Source of the DNA: Subtercola boreus
GTDB lineage: Bacteria > Actinomycetota > Actinomycetes > Actinomycetales > Microbacteriaceae
Assembly (NCBI RefSeq): GCF_003399625.1
Contig: NZ_NBXA01000026.1
Span: 186,001-250,000, forward strand
Length of the DNA stretch: 64,000 nucleotides
Reading direction: 5' to 3'
Part shown: positions 1 to 9,317 of the stretch, piece by piece
How the letters are laid out: every line of letters begins with the position of its first letter
Position numbering within the stretch: the stretch's first letter is position 1
Translations under genes and position numbers: made by a program
The notes under the pieces: model-generated
The model's input: only the letters and a program-made list of their open reading frames with translations
Told to the model about the DNA's origin: nothing
The model's database searches: none

Positions 1-3000
1 TGATGCTCACCTCCGCGGCCCGGGAGACGCTGTCAGATGTGCAGACGGTGATCATCGACGAAGTGCACGCTGTGGCCGCCACGAAGAGAGGTGCGCACCT
101 CGCCGTGAGCCTCGAGCGGTTGGATGCCCTGCTGGAGCGACCAGCGCAGCGCATCGGTCTCTCTGCCACTGTACGACCGCCTGAGGAGGTGGCGAGGTTC
201 CTGGCCGGCGGGGTGCCGGTGACGATCGTGGCACCCGTGTCGACGAAGAAGTTCGACCTGCGGGTCGTGGTGCCGGTCGAGGACATGAGCGACCTCGGCG
301 CCGCCCCTGCCCTCGAGGGTTCCGCCGCAGCAGCGACACCTCAGCAGGGCTCGATCTGGCCGCACGTCGAGGAGAGCATCGTCGACAGGGTGCTGAAGCA
401 CCGCTCGTCCATCGTGTTCGCGAACTCTCGTCGGCTCGCCGAGCGATTGACAGCTCGATTGAACGAGATCTACGCCGAGCGCCAGGGTCTCGAGGTCGAT
501 GGCGACGGATTCGTGCAGCGGGTCGACGGTGCGGGAACGGATGCGGCATCCACCGCCCAGCGTTCGGCTGGCGCGCCCGCCCAGGTGATGGCGCAGAGCG
601 GCCAGACCAGCGGAGCATTGCCGCTTCTCGCCCGCGCACACCACGGTTCTGTGAGCAAGGAACAGCGGGCGATCATCGAGGACGACCTGAAGAGCGGGCG
701 GCTTCGCTGCGTGGTTGCGACATCGAGCCTCGAACTCGGCATCGACATGGGAGCGGTCGACCTGGTGGTGCAGGTCGAGTCACCGCCCTCGGTCGCCAGC
801 GGGCTGCAGCGTGTCGGGCGGGCCGGGCACCAGGTCGGGGAGGTGTCGCGCGGGGTCATCTACCCGAAGCACAGGGCCGACCTCATCCACTCGGCCGTGG
901 CCGCCGACCGCATGACGAAGGGTCTCATCGAGACGCTCAACGTGCCGAAGAACCCGCTCGACATCCTCGCCCAGCAGACGGTCGCGGCCTGCGCGCTCGA
1001 GTCGATCGACGTCGAGGAGTGGTTCGACCAGGTCAAACGGAGCGCCCCGTTCAACGCGCTGCCCCGTTCGGCCTACGAGGCCACGCTCGACCTGCTGGCC
1101 GGGCGCTACCCTTCCGACGAGTTCGCCGAGCTCCGCCCGCGCATCGTGTGGGATCGCGACGCCGGAACGATCACCGGCCGGCCGGGCGCCCAGCGGCTCG
1201 CGGTCACCAGCGGCGGAACGATTCCCGACCGCGGCCTGTTCGGCGTGTTCATGGTCGGCGAGAAAGCGTCGCGGGTCGGCGAGCTCGACGAGGAGATGGT
1301 CTATGAGTCGCGTGTCGGCGACGTCTTCGCGCTGGGGGCCACGAGCTGGCGCATCCAGGAGATCACCCACGACCAGGTGCGCGTGACCCCGGCATTCGGC
1401 GAGCCGGGCCGGCTGCCGTTCTGGCGCGGAGACGGGCTCGGACGACCGGCCGAACTCGGCCGCGCGATCGGGGCATTCACTCGGGCTGTGGGCGGGGCCA
1501 CCGAGGCCCGCGCCCTGGAGCTGGCCCGCGCGGCAGGCCTCGACGAGAACGCGGCGACGAACCTCGTGACGTTCGTCTCCGAACAGCGCGAGTCGACCGG
1601 GCACGTGCCGAGCGACCAGACGCTGGTGGTCGAGAGGTTCCGCGACGAGCTCGGGGACTGGCGCGTCATCCTGCACTCCCCCTACGGGATGCAGGTGCAC
1701 TCGCCGTGGGCGTTGGCCATCGGGGCGCGAATCCGCGAGCGGTTCGGGGTCGACGGCGGGGTCGTGGCAAGCGACGACGGCATCGTGGTGCGACTGCCCG
1801 ACACCGAGAGCGAGCCGCCGGGCGCCGACCTGTTCGTGTTCGACGCCGACGAACTCGAACTGCTCGTGACCACCGAGGTGGGCGGGTCGGCCCTGTTCGC
1901 GTCGAGGTTCCGCGAGAGCGCGGCGCGGGCGCTGCTGCTGCCCCGGCAGAATCCCGGCAAACGGTCACCGCTCTGGCAGCAGAGGCAGCGATCGGCAGCG
2001 CTGTTGGAGGTCGCCCGGCGGTATCCGACGTTCCCGATCATCCTCGAGACCGTTCGTGAGTGCCTTCAAGACGTCTACGACCTGCCCTCGCTGAAAGCGT
2101 TGGCGGGGGAGATCGAGAGCCGGCGCATCCGCATCATCGAGACGGAGACGCCCGAGCCGTCGCCATTCGCGCGGTCGCTGCTGTTCGGCTACGTGGCCTC
2201 GTTCGTGTACGAGGGCGACAGTCCCTTGGCGGAGCGCCGGGCCGCGGCGCTGTCGCTCGACCCGACACTGCTGGCCGAACTGCTGGGGCGGGCAGAACTC
2301 CGTGAGCTGCTCGACCCCGGCGTCATCGAGCAGACCGAACGCGAACTGCAGCGGGTCGCTTCGGGGCGGCAGGCGACGGGAGTCGAAGGAGTTGCCGACC
2401 TGGTGCGGATGCTCGGCCCACTCAGCATCGACGAACTCGCCGAGCGACTGACCGACGGGGACTCCGCCTCTGGGCATGTGGCTGCGCTGCTCGACGCCCG
2501 GCGGGTGCTGGCGGTGACGATCGCGGGCGATGCCCGGTTCGCGGCCATCGAAGACGCGAGCCGGCTGCGGGATGCCCTCGGCGTGCCGATCCCGTTCGGC
2601 GTGCCCGATGCCTTCATCGAGCCGGTGGACGACCCGCTCGGCGACCTGGTCGGGCGATACGCCCGCACGCACGGGCCGTTCACAGCGCCGGAGGTGGGCG
2701 TGCGGCTCGGCCTCGGGTCGGCGGTGGTGCACGAGACGCTGAAGCGGCTCGAGGCGGCGCGGCGTGTGGTGGAGGGCGAGTTCCGGCCGACCGGGGTGCC
2801 GGGGGCACGGGGAATGGGCGGCACGAGTGCTGTGGGCGCGGGTGTCGGCGGCGCGGGTGCTGCTGGCGCGGGACTTGTCGATGGCGCGGACGGTGGCGGC
2901 AGTGCTGCCGGGGGCGCTGACTCCCGCGGCGACGTTCGCGAGGTCATCCCGCTCACGCCGGAGTTCTCGCGGTTCGCCCACGCTGCTGCGTCGAGCGAGT

Positions 3001-4889
3001 GGTGCGACAACGAGGTGCTCCGGCGGCTCCGCAGTCGTTCGCTCGCCGCCTTGCGGCACGAGGTCGAACCTGTCGACGCCGCGGCGTTCGCACGTTTCCT
3101 GCCGGTCTGGCAGCACGTCGGAGCAAACCTCCGCGGGGTGGACGGCGTTCTCACGGTGATCGAGCAGCTCGCCGGGGTGCCCGTGCCCGCCTCCGCCTGG
3201 GAGACGCTCGTGCTCCCCGCGCGCGTGCGCGACTACAGCCCGGCGATGCTCGACGAGCTGACGGCGGCGGGCGAGATCGTCTGGTCGGGCAGCGGATCCC
3301 TGGCCGGCAGCGACGGCTGGGTGTCCCTGCACCTCGCCGACACGGTGCGCGTCACCCTCCCCGAGATGCCGGAACTCGAGCCGAGCGACCTGCAGTCCGC
3401 TGTGCTCAAGACGCTGGCCGGTGGCGGGGCGTACTTCTTCCGGAACCTGTCCGACGCGGTCGCCGACGAGCTGGGCAGCGCGGCCGAGAAGGCCCGGGTC
3501 GAGGCGGCCGAGAGCGCCGCCGATGCGCAGCGCGTTCTCGCCGAGTCACTCCGGCCGAGGAGTCCGCGGCGCACGCCGAAGTCGGGCGTCGGGGCGGGCG
3601 GGTCAGGGGTGGGTGCTGGACCGTCAGGTGCGGGTTCATCGGCCGCGGGTGTATCAGCGGGCAGCGAGCTCGAGGCTGCGGCCGTGGGCGCCACCCCCGT
3701 GCATCCGGTGCCCTCTGCCCTGCCCGGTGCGGGATTCTTCACCGACGAGCAACTTGTGACCGCACTGTGGGATCTCGTCTGGGCCGGCCGCATCACGAAC
3801 GACACCCTTGCACCGCTGCGTACGCTCACCGGCGGGGGCGCATCGGCGCACACCGTCAAACGCTCTGCACCGCGGGCGCGCATGTACCGGGGTCGCGCGT
3901 ACTCACGACCGACGATGGCCACCCGGGTGGGCCCGCCGACGGCCGGTGGGCGCTGGTCGATGCTTCCGCGAGCGGAGCGGGATGCGACGCTCCGCGCCCA
4001 CGCGACCGCTGAGTTCCTGCTCGACCGGTACGGCGTGGTCACCCGTGGATCTGTGATGAGCGAACACCAGCCCGGCGGATTCGCGCTGACCTACCGCGTT
4101 CTCAGCCAGTTCGAGGAGACCGGGCGCTGCCGTCGCGGCTACTTCATCGAAGGGCTCGGCGCCTCGCAGTTCGCGACCGGCGGCACCGTCGACCGACTGC
4201 GAGCGTTCTCGGCCGACGTCCTGCGCGACCAGCGCGGCGAGTCGGGCGATGCGCCGCGCTCCGCGGGCGGAGCTGGTGAGCCACGCGGCGGAGGCGGGAT
4301 GCTCGGGCACGACCCGCGCGCTCCGCAGGTGTCCGATGCGGCAACCGTCCAGCAGTCGACTTTCCCCTTCGAGCAGGGATCGCGCCCAGTGGGTGCGCAA
4401 ACGGGAAAGTCGACAGCCCGTGGGGGCGCGGAGGCGGGGGCGGGAAGCGCCCGGGCGGGCGCGGGGGCAGGAGGCGCGGGAGGCGGCGGCGCTCCGCGCG
4501 GGCGGGGGCGCGGGCGGGAGGAGCGCACGCGTGCACTGACGCTCGCCGCCACCGATCCCGCGAATCCGTACGGTGCCGCGCTGCCTTGGCCGCAGGGCGA
4601 GGGGCACCGCCCGGGACGGAAGGCGGGGGCACTGGTGGTGCTCGTCGACGGGGAGCTTGCGCTCTATGTCGAACGCGGAGGCAAGACCGTGCTGGCGTTC
4701 AGCGAGAACGAGGAGGCGCTCATCGAGGCAGCCGATTCTCTCGCCCAGACGGTGTTGTCGGGGCGGGTCGACAAGCTCACGATCGAGAAGATCAACGGCG
4801 AATTCTCGGTGGGGACATCCGTGGGCCGGATGCTCGAGATCTCCGGGTTCAGCAACACCCCCCGAGGACTGAGGTTGCGGAGTGCCTGA
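1..4889 (+). CDS. lhr: Lhr-family ATP-dependent helicase, 5'-truncated by window edge
   Basis: Large superfamily-2 helicase involved in DNA repair. The reading frame is open to the left edge, and the first visible Met sits where family members read 'TPESLYLMLTSAARETL', so the ATP-binding Walker A part lies outside. Visible motifs: the DEVH box (about residue 19), the SATV motif III, and the 'ATSSLELGIDMG' / 'QRVGRAGHQ' motifs V-VI near residues 240-275. The long Lhr-specific C-terminal region follows. Three Gly/Ala-rich low-complexity linkers interrupt the C-terminal half, at about 2800-2940, 3580-3680 and 4420-4530; they look like local repeat expansions rather than folded domains. The stop overlaps the GTG of the next gene by 8 nt, so the two are probably co-transcribed DNA-repair genes. 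Identification is secure; the missing N-terminus cannot be judged. Confidence 0.95.
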   Translation, partial: MLTSAARETLSDVQTVIIDEVHAVAATKRGAHLAVSLERLDALLERPAQRIGLSATVRPPEEVARFLAGGVPVTIVAPVSTKKFDLRVVVPVEDMSDLGAAPALEGSAAAATPQQGSIWPHVEESIVDRVLKHRSSIVFANSRRLAERLTARLNEIYAERQGLEVDGDGFVQRVDGAGTDAASTAQRSAGAPAQVMAQSGQTSGALPLLARAHHGSVSKEQRAIIEDDLKSGRLRCVVATSSLELGIDMGAVDLVVQVESPPSVASGLQRVGRAGHQVGEVSRGVIYPKHRADLIHSAVAADRMTKGLIETLNVPKNPLDILAQQTVAACALESIDVEEWFDQVKRSAPFNALPRSAYEATLDLLAGRYPSDEFAELRPRIVWDRDAGTITGRPGAQRLAVTSGGTIPDRGLFGVFMVGEKASRVGELDEEMVYESRVGDVFALGATSWRIQEITHDQVRVTPAFGEPGRLPFWRGDGLGRPAELGRAIGAFTRAVGGATEARALELARAAGLDENAATNLVTFVSEQRESTGHVPSDQTLVVERFRDELGDWRVILHSPYGMQVHSPWALAIGARIRERFGVDGGVVASDDGIVVRLPDTESEPPGADLFVFDADELELLVTTEVGGSALFASRFRESAARALLLPRQNPGKRSPLWQQRQRSAALLEVARRYPTFPIILETVRECLQDVYDLPSLKALAGEIESRRIRIIETETPEPSPFARSLLFGYVASFVYEGDSPLAERRAAALSLDPTLLAELLGRAELRELLDPGVIEQTERELQRVASGRQATGVEGVADLVRMLGPLSIDELAERLTDGDSASGHVAALLDARRVLAVTIAGDARFAAIEDASRLRDALGVPIPFGVPDAFIEPVDDPLGDLVGRYARTHGPFTAPEVGVRLGLGSAVVHETLKRLEAARRVVEGEFRPTGVPGARGMGGTSAVGAGVGGAGAAGAGLVDGADGGGSAAGGADSRGDVREVIPLTPEFSRFAHAAASSEWCDNEVLRRLRSRSLAALRHEVEPVDAAAFARFLPVWQHVGANLRGVDGVLTVIEQLAGVPVPASAWETLVLPARVRDYSPAMLDELTAAGEIVWSGSGSLAGSDGWVSLHLADTVRVTLPEMPELEPSDLQSAVLKTLAGGGAYFFRNLSDAVADELGSAAEKARVEAAESAADAQRVLAESLRPRSPRRTPKSGVGAGGSGVGAGPSGAGSSAAGVSAGSELEAAAVGATPVHPVPSALPGAGFFTDEQLVTALWDLVWAGRITNDTLAPLRTLTGGGASAHTVKRSAPRARMYRGRAYSRPTMATRVGPPTAGGRWSMLPRAERDATLRAHATAEFLLDRYGVVTRGSVMSEHQPGGFALTYRVLSQFEETGRCRRGYFIEGLGASQFATGGTVDRLRAFSADVLRDQRGESGDAPRSAGGAGEPRGGGGMLGHDPRAPQVSDAATVQQSTFPFEQGSRPVGAQTGKSTARGGAEAGAGSARAGAGAGGAGGGGAPRGRGRGREERTRALTLAATDPANPYGAALPWPQGEGHRPGRKAGALVVLVDGELALYVERGGKTVLAFSENEEALIEAADSLAQTVLSGRVDKLTIEKINGEFSVGTSVGRMLEISGFSNTPRGLRLRSA

Positions 4890-5661
4890 GGGCGATACCG
4901 TCTACCGCACGGCGGAGCATCTCAACGCGGTGCTCGCCGGTACGGTGCTGACCGGCTGCGACATCCGCGTTCCGAAGTTCGCGACCGTCGATCTGACCGG
5001 CGAGACCGTGGACGACGTTGTCAGCCGCGGCAAACACCTGCTCATGCGGATCGGAGAGTTCAGCATCCATTCGCACCTGAAGATGGAGGGCACCTGGCAC
5101 CTCTACCGGCAGGGAACCCGCTGGCGGAAGCCCGCGTGGAAGGCGCGCGCGATCCTGTCGAACGCGGAATGGACGGCCGTCGGCTTCGAACTCGGGCTCG
5201 TCGAGGTGCTGCCACGGGATCGCGAGGACGAAGCCGTCGGATACCTCGGGCCCGACCTGCTCGGGCCGGGCTGGGACGCGGAAGAGGCCGAGCGACGACT
5301 GGCGAGCGACCCGGCCCGCGAGATCGACGTCGCCCTGCTCGACCAGCGGAACCTCGCCGGGCTCGGAAACGTGTACGCGAACGAGCTGTGCTTCCTGCGC
5401 GGGGTGCTGCCCACCCGGCCCGTCGGCGAGGTGCCGAGACTCGAGGCGGTCGTGGGGCTCGCCTCCCGCCTGATTCTTGCCAACCGGGACCGCGTGGAGC
5501 GCACGACCACGGGCGACCTCCGGCCGGGAAAACAGGTCTGGGTCTACAACCGGGCAGGCCAGCCGTGCCGGCGGTGCGGCACGACGATCCTGGCCGGCAA
5601 GCTCGGAGCGACGGAACTCTCGCTCCGCGACACCTACTGGTGCCCGCGCTGCCAGACCTGA
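4882..5661 (+). CDS. nei: Fpg/Nei family DNA glycosylase (endonuclease VIII-like)
   Basis: Base-excision repair glycosylase/AP lyase of 259 residues. The GTG start at 4882 is fixed by the N-terminus MPEGDT: after Met removal Pro2 is the Schiff-base nucleophile and Glu3 the catalytic acid, so no other start is possible. A C-terminal zinc finger is complete (C229-x2-C232 and C254-x2-C257). The start lies inside the end of lhr (8 nt overlap), a repair-gene pairing common in actinobacteria. Nei-type rather than Fpg-type is favoured because the sequence resembles actinobacterial Nei2 proteins, but lesion preference cannot be read directly. Confidence 0.93.
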   Translation: MPEGDTVYRTAEHLNAVLAGTVLTGCDIRVPKFATVDLTGETVDDVVSRGKHLLMRIGEFSIHSHLKMEGTWHLYRQGTRWRKPAWKARAILSNAEWTAVGFELGLVEVLPRDREDEAVGYLGPDLLGPGWDAEEAERRLASDPAREIDVALLDQRNLAGLGNVYANELCFLRGVLPTRPVGEVPRLEAVVGLASRLILANRDRVERTTTGDLRPGKQVWVYNRAGQPCRRCGTTILAGKLGATELSLRDTYWCPRCQT

Positions 5662-5704
5662 GCCGCCGGCCTCAGCTCCCAGCGGTCCGCAATAGGGTGA
5701 ACCT

Positions 5705-5986
5705 GTGATCGAAGACATCAAGAAGCGGGCGCTGCACCGCACCAAGATCCTCGAAGGCCAACTCCGCGGGCTCGAGAAGGCGATTGAGAACGAGGACTAC
5801 TGCATCGACATCATCACGCAGTCCCTCGCTATCCAGAAGTCCCTGGGCTCCCTCAACAAGCTCATGGTCGAGAACCACCTGAAGACGCATGTGAGCGAGA
5901 TGTTCGACGAGGGCGGGGAGCAGCGCGAGACAGCCATCGACGAGCTGGTGCGCATCTTCGAACTGAGCCGTAACCGCAGCGAGTAG
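5705..5986 (+). CDS. CsoR/RcnR-family (DUF156) metal-sensing repressor
   Basis: A 93-residue all-helical repressor of the CsoR/RcnR/FrmR family, starting at GTG 5705. The metal-site fingerprint is Cys33, His58 and His62, with the motif 'ENHLKTHV'. In copper-sensing CsoR the third position is Cys ('HLxxCV'); in the nickel/cobalt sensor RcnR it is His with the same spacing (C-x24-H-x3-H). RcnR's N-terminal His3 is not evident here. The sensor is therefore unlikely to be a canonical Cu(I) CsoR; Ni/Co or another ligand set is possible. No metal-transport gene sits beside it, so the target is unknown. A perfect hairpin directly follows the stop codon. Confidence 0.88.
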   Translation: MIEDIKKRALHRTKILEGQLRGLEKAIENEDYCIDIITQSLAIQKSLGSLNKLMVENHLKTHVSEMFDEGGEQRETAIDELVRIFELSRNRSE

Positions 5987-6003
5987 CCAGCCGAACCGGC
6001 TGG
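5987..6003 (+). terminator. Compact GC hairpin after the metal regulator
   Basis: CCAGCCG and CGGCTGG form a perfect 7-bp stem around an AAC loop, beginning one base after the regulator's TAG. There is no U-tract, so it may act as a weak terminator or processing signal. It lies 13 bases before the GTG of the esterase, so it may also affect that gene's expression. Confidence 0.5.
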
Positions 6004-6016
6004 TAGATTCAGGGGC

Positions 6017-6784
6017 GTGACCGACTTCCCCCTCCGCAGTGCCATCGACGATGCCGTGGTCGTCTGGTCGGTTCCGGCCGCCGAACTGGCCGAGCGACTG
6101 CCGAACAGCCCCCTCATTGTCATCATGCACGGCTACGGCTCGCACGAGAACGACCTGATCTCGCTCGCACCGCTGCTCCCGGCGGGCACGATCGCGGCCT
6201 CCCTGCGGGCACCGCTGGTCGCGCCGCAGCCCATCGTCGACGGTTTCGCCTGGTTCACGATCGGCCGACCCGGCAACCCTCGCATCTCGGGGCTCGACGA
6301 CGCTGCCGCATCTGTTCTCGAGTGGCTCGACCGGGTCGAAGCCGCCTGTGGAACCCCGCCGAGCATCACAACGCTCGGCTTCTCGCAGGGCGGGGCCATG
6401 GCCGTGCACCTGCTGCGCACGGCTCCCGCGCGGTTCGCCGCCGCAGTGAATCTGTCGGGCTTCACCGTCACCGGCGACGCACCCGGCGACCAGGTTCTGG
6501 CCGAGGTGAGGCCCCCGGTGTTCTGGGGGCGGGATGTCGCGGACCCGGTCATCACCGCCGAGGCCGTCGCGCGCACCGAAGCGTGGCTGCCCGGCCACTC
6601 CACCCTCACGGCGAAGCTCTACCCCGGCATCCTGCACGGGGTGTCGCAGGAGGAGATCGGCGACGTCACGGTCTTCCTGCAGGCAGCGCTCGGCCTGGGC
6701 GACCCAGCCGGCGCAGCCGAAGCACCGGCACCGGCACCGGCACCGGCACCCGCACCCGCACCCGCACCCGAAGCTCGCGGCTAG
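6017..6784 (+). CDS. Phospholipase/carboxylesterase-family alpha/beta hydrolase
   Basis: Serine hydrolase of 255 residues related to the YpfH/acyl-protein thioesterase group. It carries the oxyanion-side motif 'HGYGSHENDL' near residue 36 and a nucleophile elbow GFSQGG with Ser123. The late His ('LYPGILHGVS') and an Asp complete a plausible triad. GTG at 6017 follows an AGGGGC ribosome site. The C-terminus ends in eight Ala-Pro pairs encoded by four GCACCG and four GCACCC hexamers (6722-6769), a low-complexity tail outside the fold. The substrate is not predictable; the family hydrolyses short esters or lysophospholipids. Confidence 0.85.
   Translation: MTDFPLRSAIDDAVVVWSVPAAELAERLPNSPLIVIMHGYGSHENDLISLAPLLPAGTIAASLRAPLVAPQPIVDGFAWFTIGRPGNPRISGLDDAAASVLEWLDRVEAACGTPPSITTLGFSQGGAMAVHLLRTAPARFAAAVNLSGFTVTGDAPGDQVLAEVRPPVFWGRDVADPVITAEAVARTEAWLPGHSTLTAKLYPGILHGVSQEEIGDVTVFLQAALGLGDPAGAAEAPAPAPAPAPAPAPAPEARG
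6722..6769 (+). repeat. Hexanucleotide microsatellite encoding an (Ala-Pro)8 tail
   Basis: Four consecutive GCACCG units followed by four GCACCC units. The period of 6 keeps the reading frame, so copy-number change would lengthen or shorten only the tail of the esterase. Confidence 0.9.
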
Positions 6785-6813
6785 CGGCGACCGGGCCTTC
6801 GGGATACTCCGTC

Positions 6814-7314
6814 ATGGCACGATCACCGGGGCCGGGCGAAGGCCCGACGACGGCCGCCACGGTCGCCCTCACCGCAGCCGGTGTCGCGTTCATCCCACAC
6901 CCCTACCCGCACGACGCTTCGACCTCGGACTTCGGCTCCGAAGCCGCAACGGCACTCGGCATCGACCCTGAGCGCGTCTTCAAGACCCTCATGGTCGACA
7001 CCGACCGGGGGCTGGCGGTCGGCATCGTCTCCGTCTCCTCGAAGCTCGATGTGAAGGCCCTGGCCGGCGCGATCGGCGCCAAACGGGGCGCGATGGCCGA
7101 GCCGGCCGTCGCCGAGCGGAAGAGCGGCTACGTTCGGGGCGGTATCAGCCCGTTCGGCCAGAAGACGCCGCTCCCGACGGTTCTGGATGACCTCGCCATC
7201 CTGTTCGACACGATCTTCGTCTCGGGCGGCCGCCGCGGGTTCGACATCGAGGTGAGGCCCGAGGACCTGCTGGCCGTCACCGGCGCACAGCTGGCGACGA
7301 TCCGCCGCGAATGA
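6814..7314 (+). CDS. YbaK/EbsC-family aminoacyl-tRNA deacylase
   Basis: 166-residue trans-editing deacylase of the YbaK type, which hydrolyses misacylated tRNA (Cys-tRNA(Pro) for E. coli YbaK). Start ATG 6814 gives the N-terminus MARSPG and places the family segment 'DPERVFKTLMV', with the conserved Lys, near residue 53. The 'RKSGYVRGGISPFGQK' signature follows at about residue 110, and total length fits the family. The gene begins 29 nt after the esterase stop and is probably read with it. A second, more distant YbaK-domain gene lies at 62764-63318, so the genome has at least two. Confidence 0.92.
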   Translation: MARSPGPGEGPTTAATVALTAAGVAFIPHPYPHDASTSDFGSEAATALGIDPERVFKTLMVDTDRGLAVGIVSVSSKLDVKALAGAIGAKRGAMAEPAVAERKSGYVRGGISPFGQKTPLPTVLDDLAILFDTIFVSGGRRGFDIEVRPEDLLAVTGAQLATIRRE

Positions 7315-7350
7315 GCGCGGAGAAGGATCGTCGCCAGCAGTGCCCCGGGG

Positions 7351-8205
7351 TCATTCGGCCTGCTGGTTCTCGGCTTCCAGCTCTTTCACCAGGGGCGAGT
7401 CCGCCCCGAGCTCCCGTTCGAGTTCATGTGTCAGCGAATCGAGTTCCGCGCCGCCCGCCATCAGGCTGGTCAACTCCCCCAGCGTGATCTTCGACTTCTC
7501 GAAGTCGCCGATGCTCTCGCCGCGGTTCAGCAGCAGGAACCGGTCGCCGACAGGGAAGGCGTGGTGCGGGTTGTGGGTGATGAACACCACCCCGAGACCC
7601 CGATCGCGGGCCCTGGCGATGTAGCGCAGCACCACTCCAGACTGCTTGACGCCGAGCGCGGCGGTCGGCTCGTCGAGAATGAGCACCCGTGCACCGAAGT
7701 ACACAGCCCGGGCGATCGCCACGCACTGGCGCTCTCCGCCGGAGAGGGTGCCGATCGGCTGATCCACGTCGCGGAGGTCGATGCCCATGTTGAGGAGCTC
7801 GGTGAGGGTGATCCGCTTCATCTCCTTGACGTCGAGACGACGGAACGGACCCGAGCCGCGGGTCAGCTCGGAACCCAGGAAGAAGTTCCGCCAGACCGGC
7901 ATCAGGGGAACCACGGCGAGGTCCTGGTAGACCGTCGCGATACCCCGGTCGAGCGCCGCCCTCGGCGACGAGAAGGTGACGGGCTCGCCGTCGAGCAGCA
8001 GCTGCCCCTCGCTCGGCGTGTGAGCCCCGGCGAGGATCTTGATGAACGTGGACTTGCCGGCCCCGTTGTCGCCGAGCACGCAGGTGACCTGCCCCGCGTT
8101 GACGACGGTGGAGATACCTGCGAGAGCGTTGACCGCCCCGTAGCTCTTGCCGATGTTGTTGACCTCGAGGATGGTGATCCGGGTCTTCGGTTCTGTGCTG
8201 GTCAC
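7351..8205 (-). CDS. Sugar/inositol ABC importer ATP-binding subunit
   Basis: 284-residue single-domain ATPase of the ribose/fructose/inositol importer class. Walker A is GDNGAGKS, the signature is LSGGERQ and Walker B is VLILDEP. The GTG start (8205) overlaps the permease stop by 4 nt (GTGA) and has AGGAGGAG upstream. Unlike RbsA it has one ABC cassette, like FrcA or many actinobacterial members. A charged C-terminal extension of about 30 residues follows the usual fold. Position beside a Gfo/Idh/MocA dehydrogenase and the inositol operon suggests inositol uptake; this is inference, since the family also moves pentoses and hexoses. Confidence 0.9.
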   Translation of the reverse strand: MTSTEPKTRITILEVNNIGKSYGAVNALAGISTVVNAGQVTCVLGDNGAGKSTFIKILAGAHTPSEGQLLLDGEPVTFSSPRAALDRGIATVYQDLAVVPLMPVWRNFFLGSELTRGSGPFRRLDVKEMKRITLTELLNMGIDLRDVDQPIGTLSGGERQCVAIARAVYFGARVLILDEPTAALGVKQSGVVLRYIARARDRGLGVVFITHNPHHAFPVGDRFLLLNRGESIGDFEKSKITLGELTSLMAGGAELDSLTHELERELGADSPLVKELEAENQQAE

Positions 8206-9248
8206 TGGGCTCCTCCTGAAGCTCGTCTGCGAACCCAATGGTTGAGGAAGACGGCGAGCAGCAGCATGGCGCCGAGCACCGTGCGGAGCCAGTTCGTGTC
8301 CCACTGCGCGAAAGTGATGCCCTGGAAGACCATTCCGTAGATCAGCGCGCCGAGTGCCGCGCCGACCGCCGATCCGTATCCGCCGGTGAGCAGGCAACCG
8401 CCGACGACCGCGCAGATGATGTAGATGAACTCCTGGCCGACGCCGGTGTTCGCCTGCACGGTCGAGGTGCGGAACAGCGAGATCATGCCGACCAGCCAGG
8501 CAGCGCCCGCGGTGGTCATGAAGAGGCCGATCTTGGTCTTCATCACCGGCACACCCACCTGGCGGGAGGAGTTCAGGGCGCCGCCGACGGCGAAGATCCA
8601 GTTGCCGGCGCGGGTGCGCAGCAGCACCCAGGTGGCGATCGCCGTGACGACGATCCACCAGACGACGGAGACGTAGAACACCCCGCCGCCGATCGTGATC
8701 GACGAACCGAACAGGGGCTGGATCGAGTCGTAGTTCGGAACCTTGGCCATGCCCTGGATCGAGACCTGCCCGGTGAGGAGCTTCGTCACGGCGAGGTCGG
8801 CCCCGGCCAGCACGAAGAACGTGCCGAGGGTGACGATGAAGCTCGGCAACCCGGTGCGCATCACCACGTAGCCGTTCAGGGCGCCGATGGCGAGCGCGAC
8901 GATCAGCGAGATGACGGCCGCAACCCAGATGTTCAGCCCGAACTGGGTGGTCAGGATGCCCACGATCAGGGCGGTGAAACCGGTCATGACGCCGGCGGAG
9001 AGATCGAACTCGCCGCCGATCATCAGCAGGGCCACGGCAACGGCCATGATGCCGAAGGTGGAGGCGGATTCGAGCCACACTCCCGCCCCGGGGAGGGTCA
9101 GGAAGGTGTTCGTGTAGATCGAGAAGAAGACGAGAACGGCGAGGGCGGCAACGAAGGCCCCCGTCTCGGGCCGGGCGAGAACGCGCCGGATCGGACGGCG
9201 TTCGACACGGGGTCTGAGAGCGATCGTCATGATGTCGGTCGTGGTCAC
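8202..9248 (-). CDS. Sugar/inositol ABC importer permease
   Basis: 348-residue polytopic membrane protein of the RbsC/FrcC/IatP class, with repeated hydrophobic segments across most of its length and a short basic N-terminus. It forms the homodimeric channel for the adjacent ATPase and binding protein. The family segment '[19 protein letters not shown]' is present near residue 125. It is separated from the binding-protein gene upstream by a strong intercistronic hairpin (9274-9303), which probably lowers permease expression relative to the binding protein. Confidence 0.92.
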   Translation of the reverse strand: MTTTDIMTIALRPRVERRPIRRVLARPETGAFVAALAVLVFFSIYTNTFLTLPGAGVWLESASTFGIMAVAVALLMIGGEFDLSAGVMTGFTALIVGILTTQFGLNIWVAAVISLIVALAIGALNGYVVMRTGLPSFIVTLGTFFVLAGADLAVTKLLTGQVSIQGMAKVPNYDSIQPLFGSSITIGGGVFYVSVVWWIVVTAIATWVLLRTRAGNWIFAVGGALNSSRQVGVPVMKTKIGLFMTTAGAAWLVGMISLFRTSTVQANTGVGQEFIYIICAVVGGCLLTGGYGSAVGAALGALIYGMVFQGITFAQWDTNWLRTVLGAMLLLAVFLNHWVRRRASGGAQ

Positions 9249-9273
9249 GGTGTGTCCTTTCGGGAGAGGGATG

Positions 9274-9303
9274 CGGCGGGGCGGCCCACGGGCCGCCCCG
9301 CCG
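9274..9303 (-). terminator. Intercistronic 14-bp perfect hairpin after the binding-protein gene
   Basis: Fourteen bases at 9274-9287 (CGGCGGGGCGGCCC) are exactly complementary to 9290-9303 around a 2-base spacer. It sits between the binding-protein stop (9318) and the permease start (9248) and has no U-run. The likely role is partial termination or 3'-end protection of the binding-protein mRNA. Confidence 0.7.
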
Positions 9304-9317
9304 TCTGGACCAGCGTG

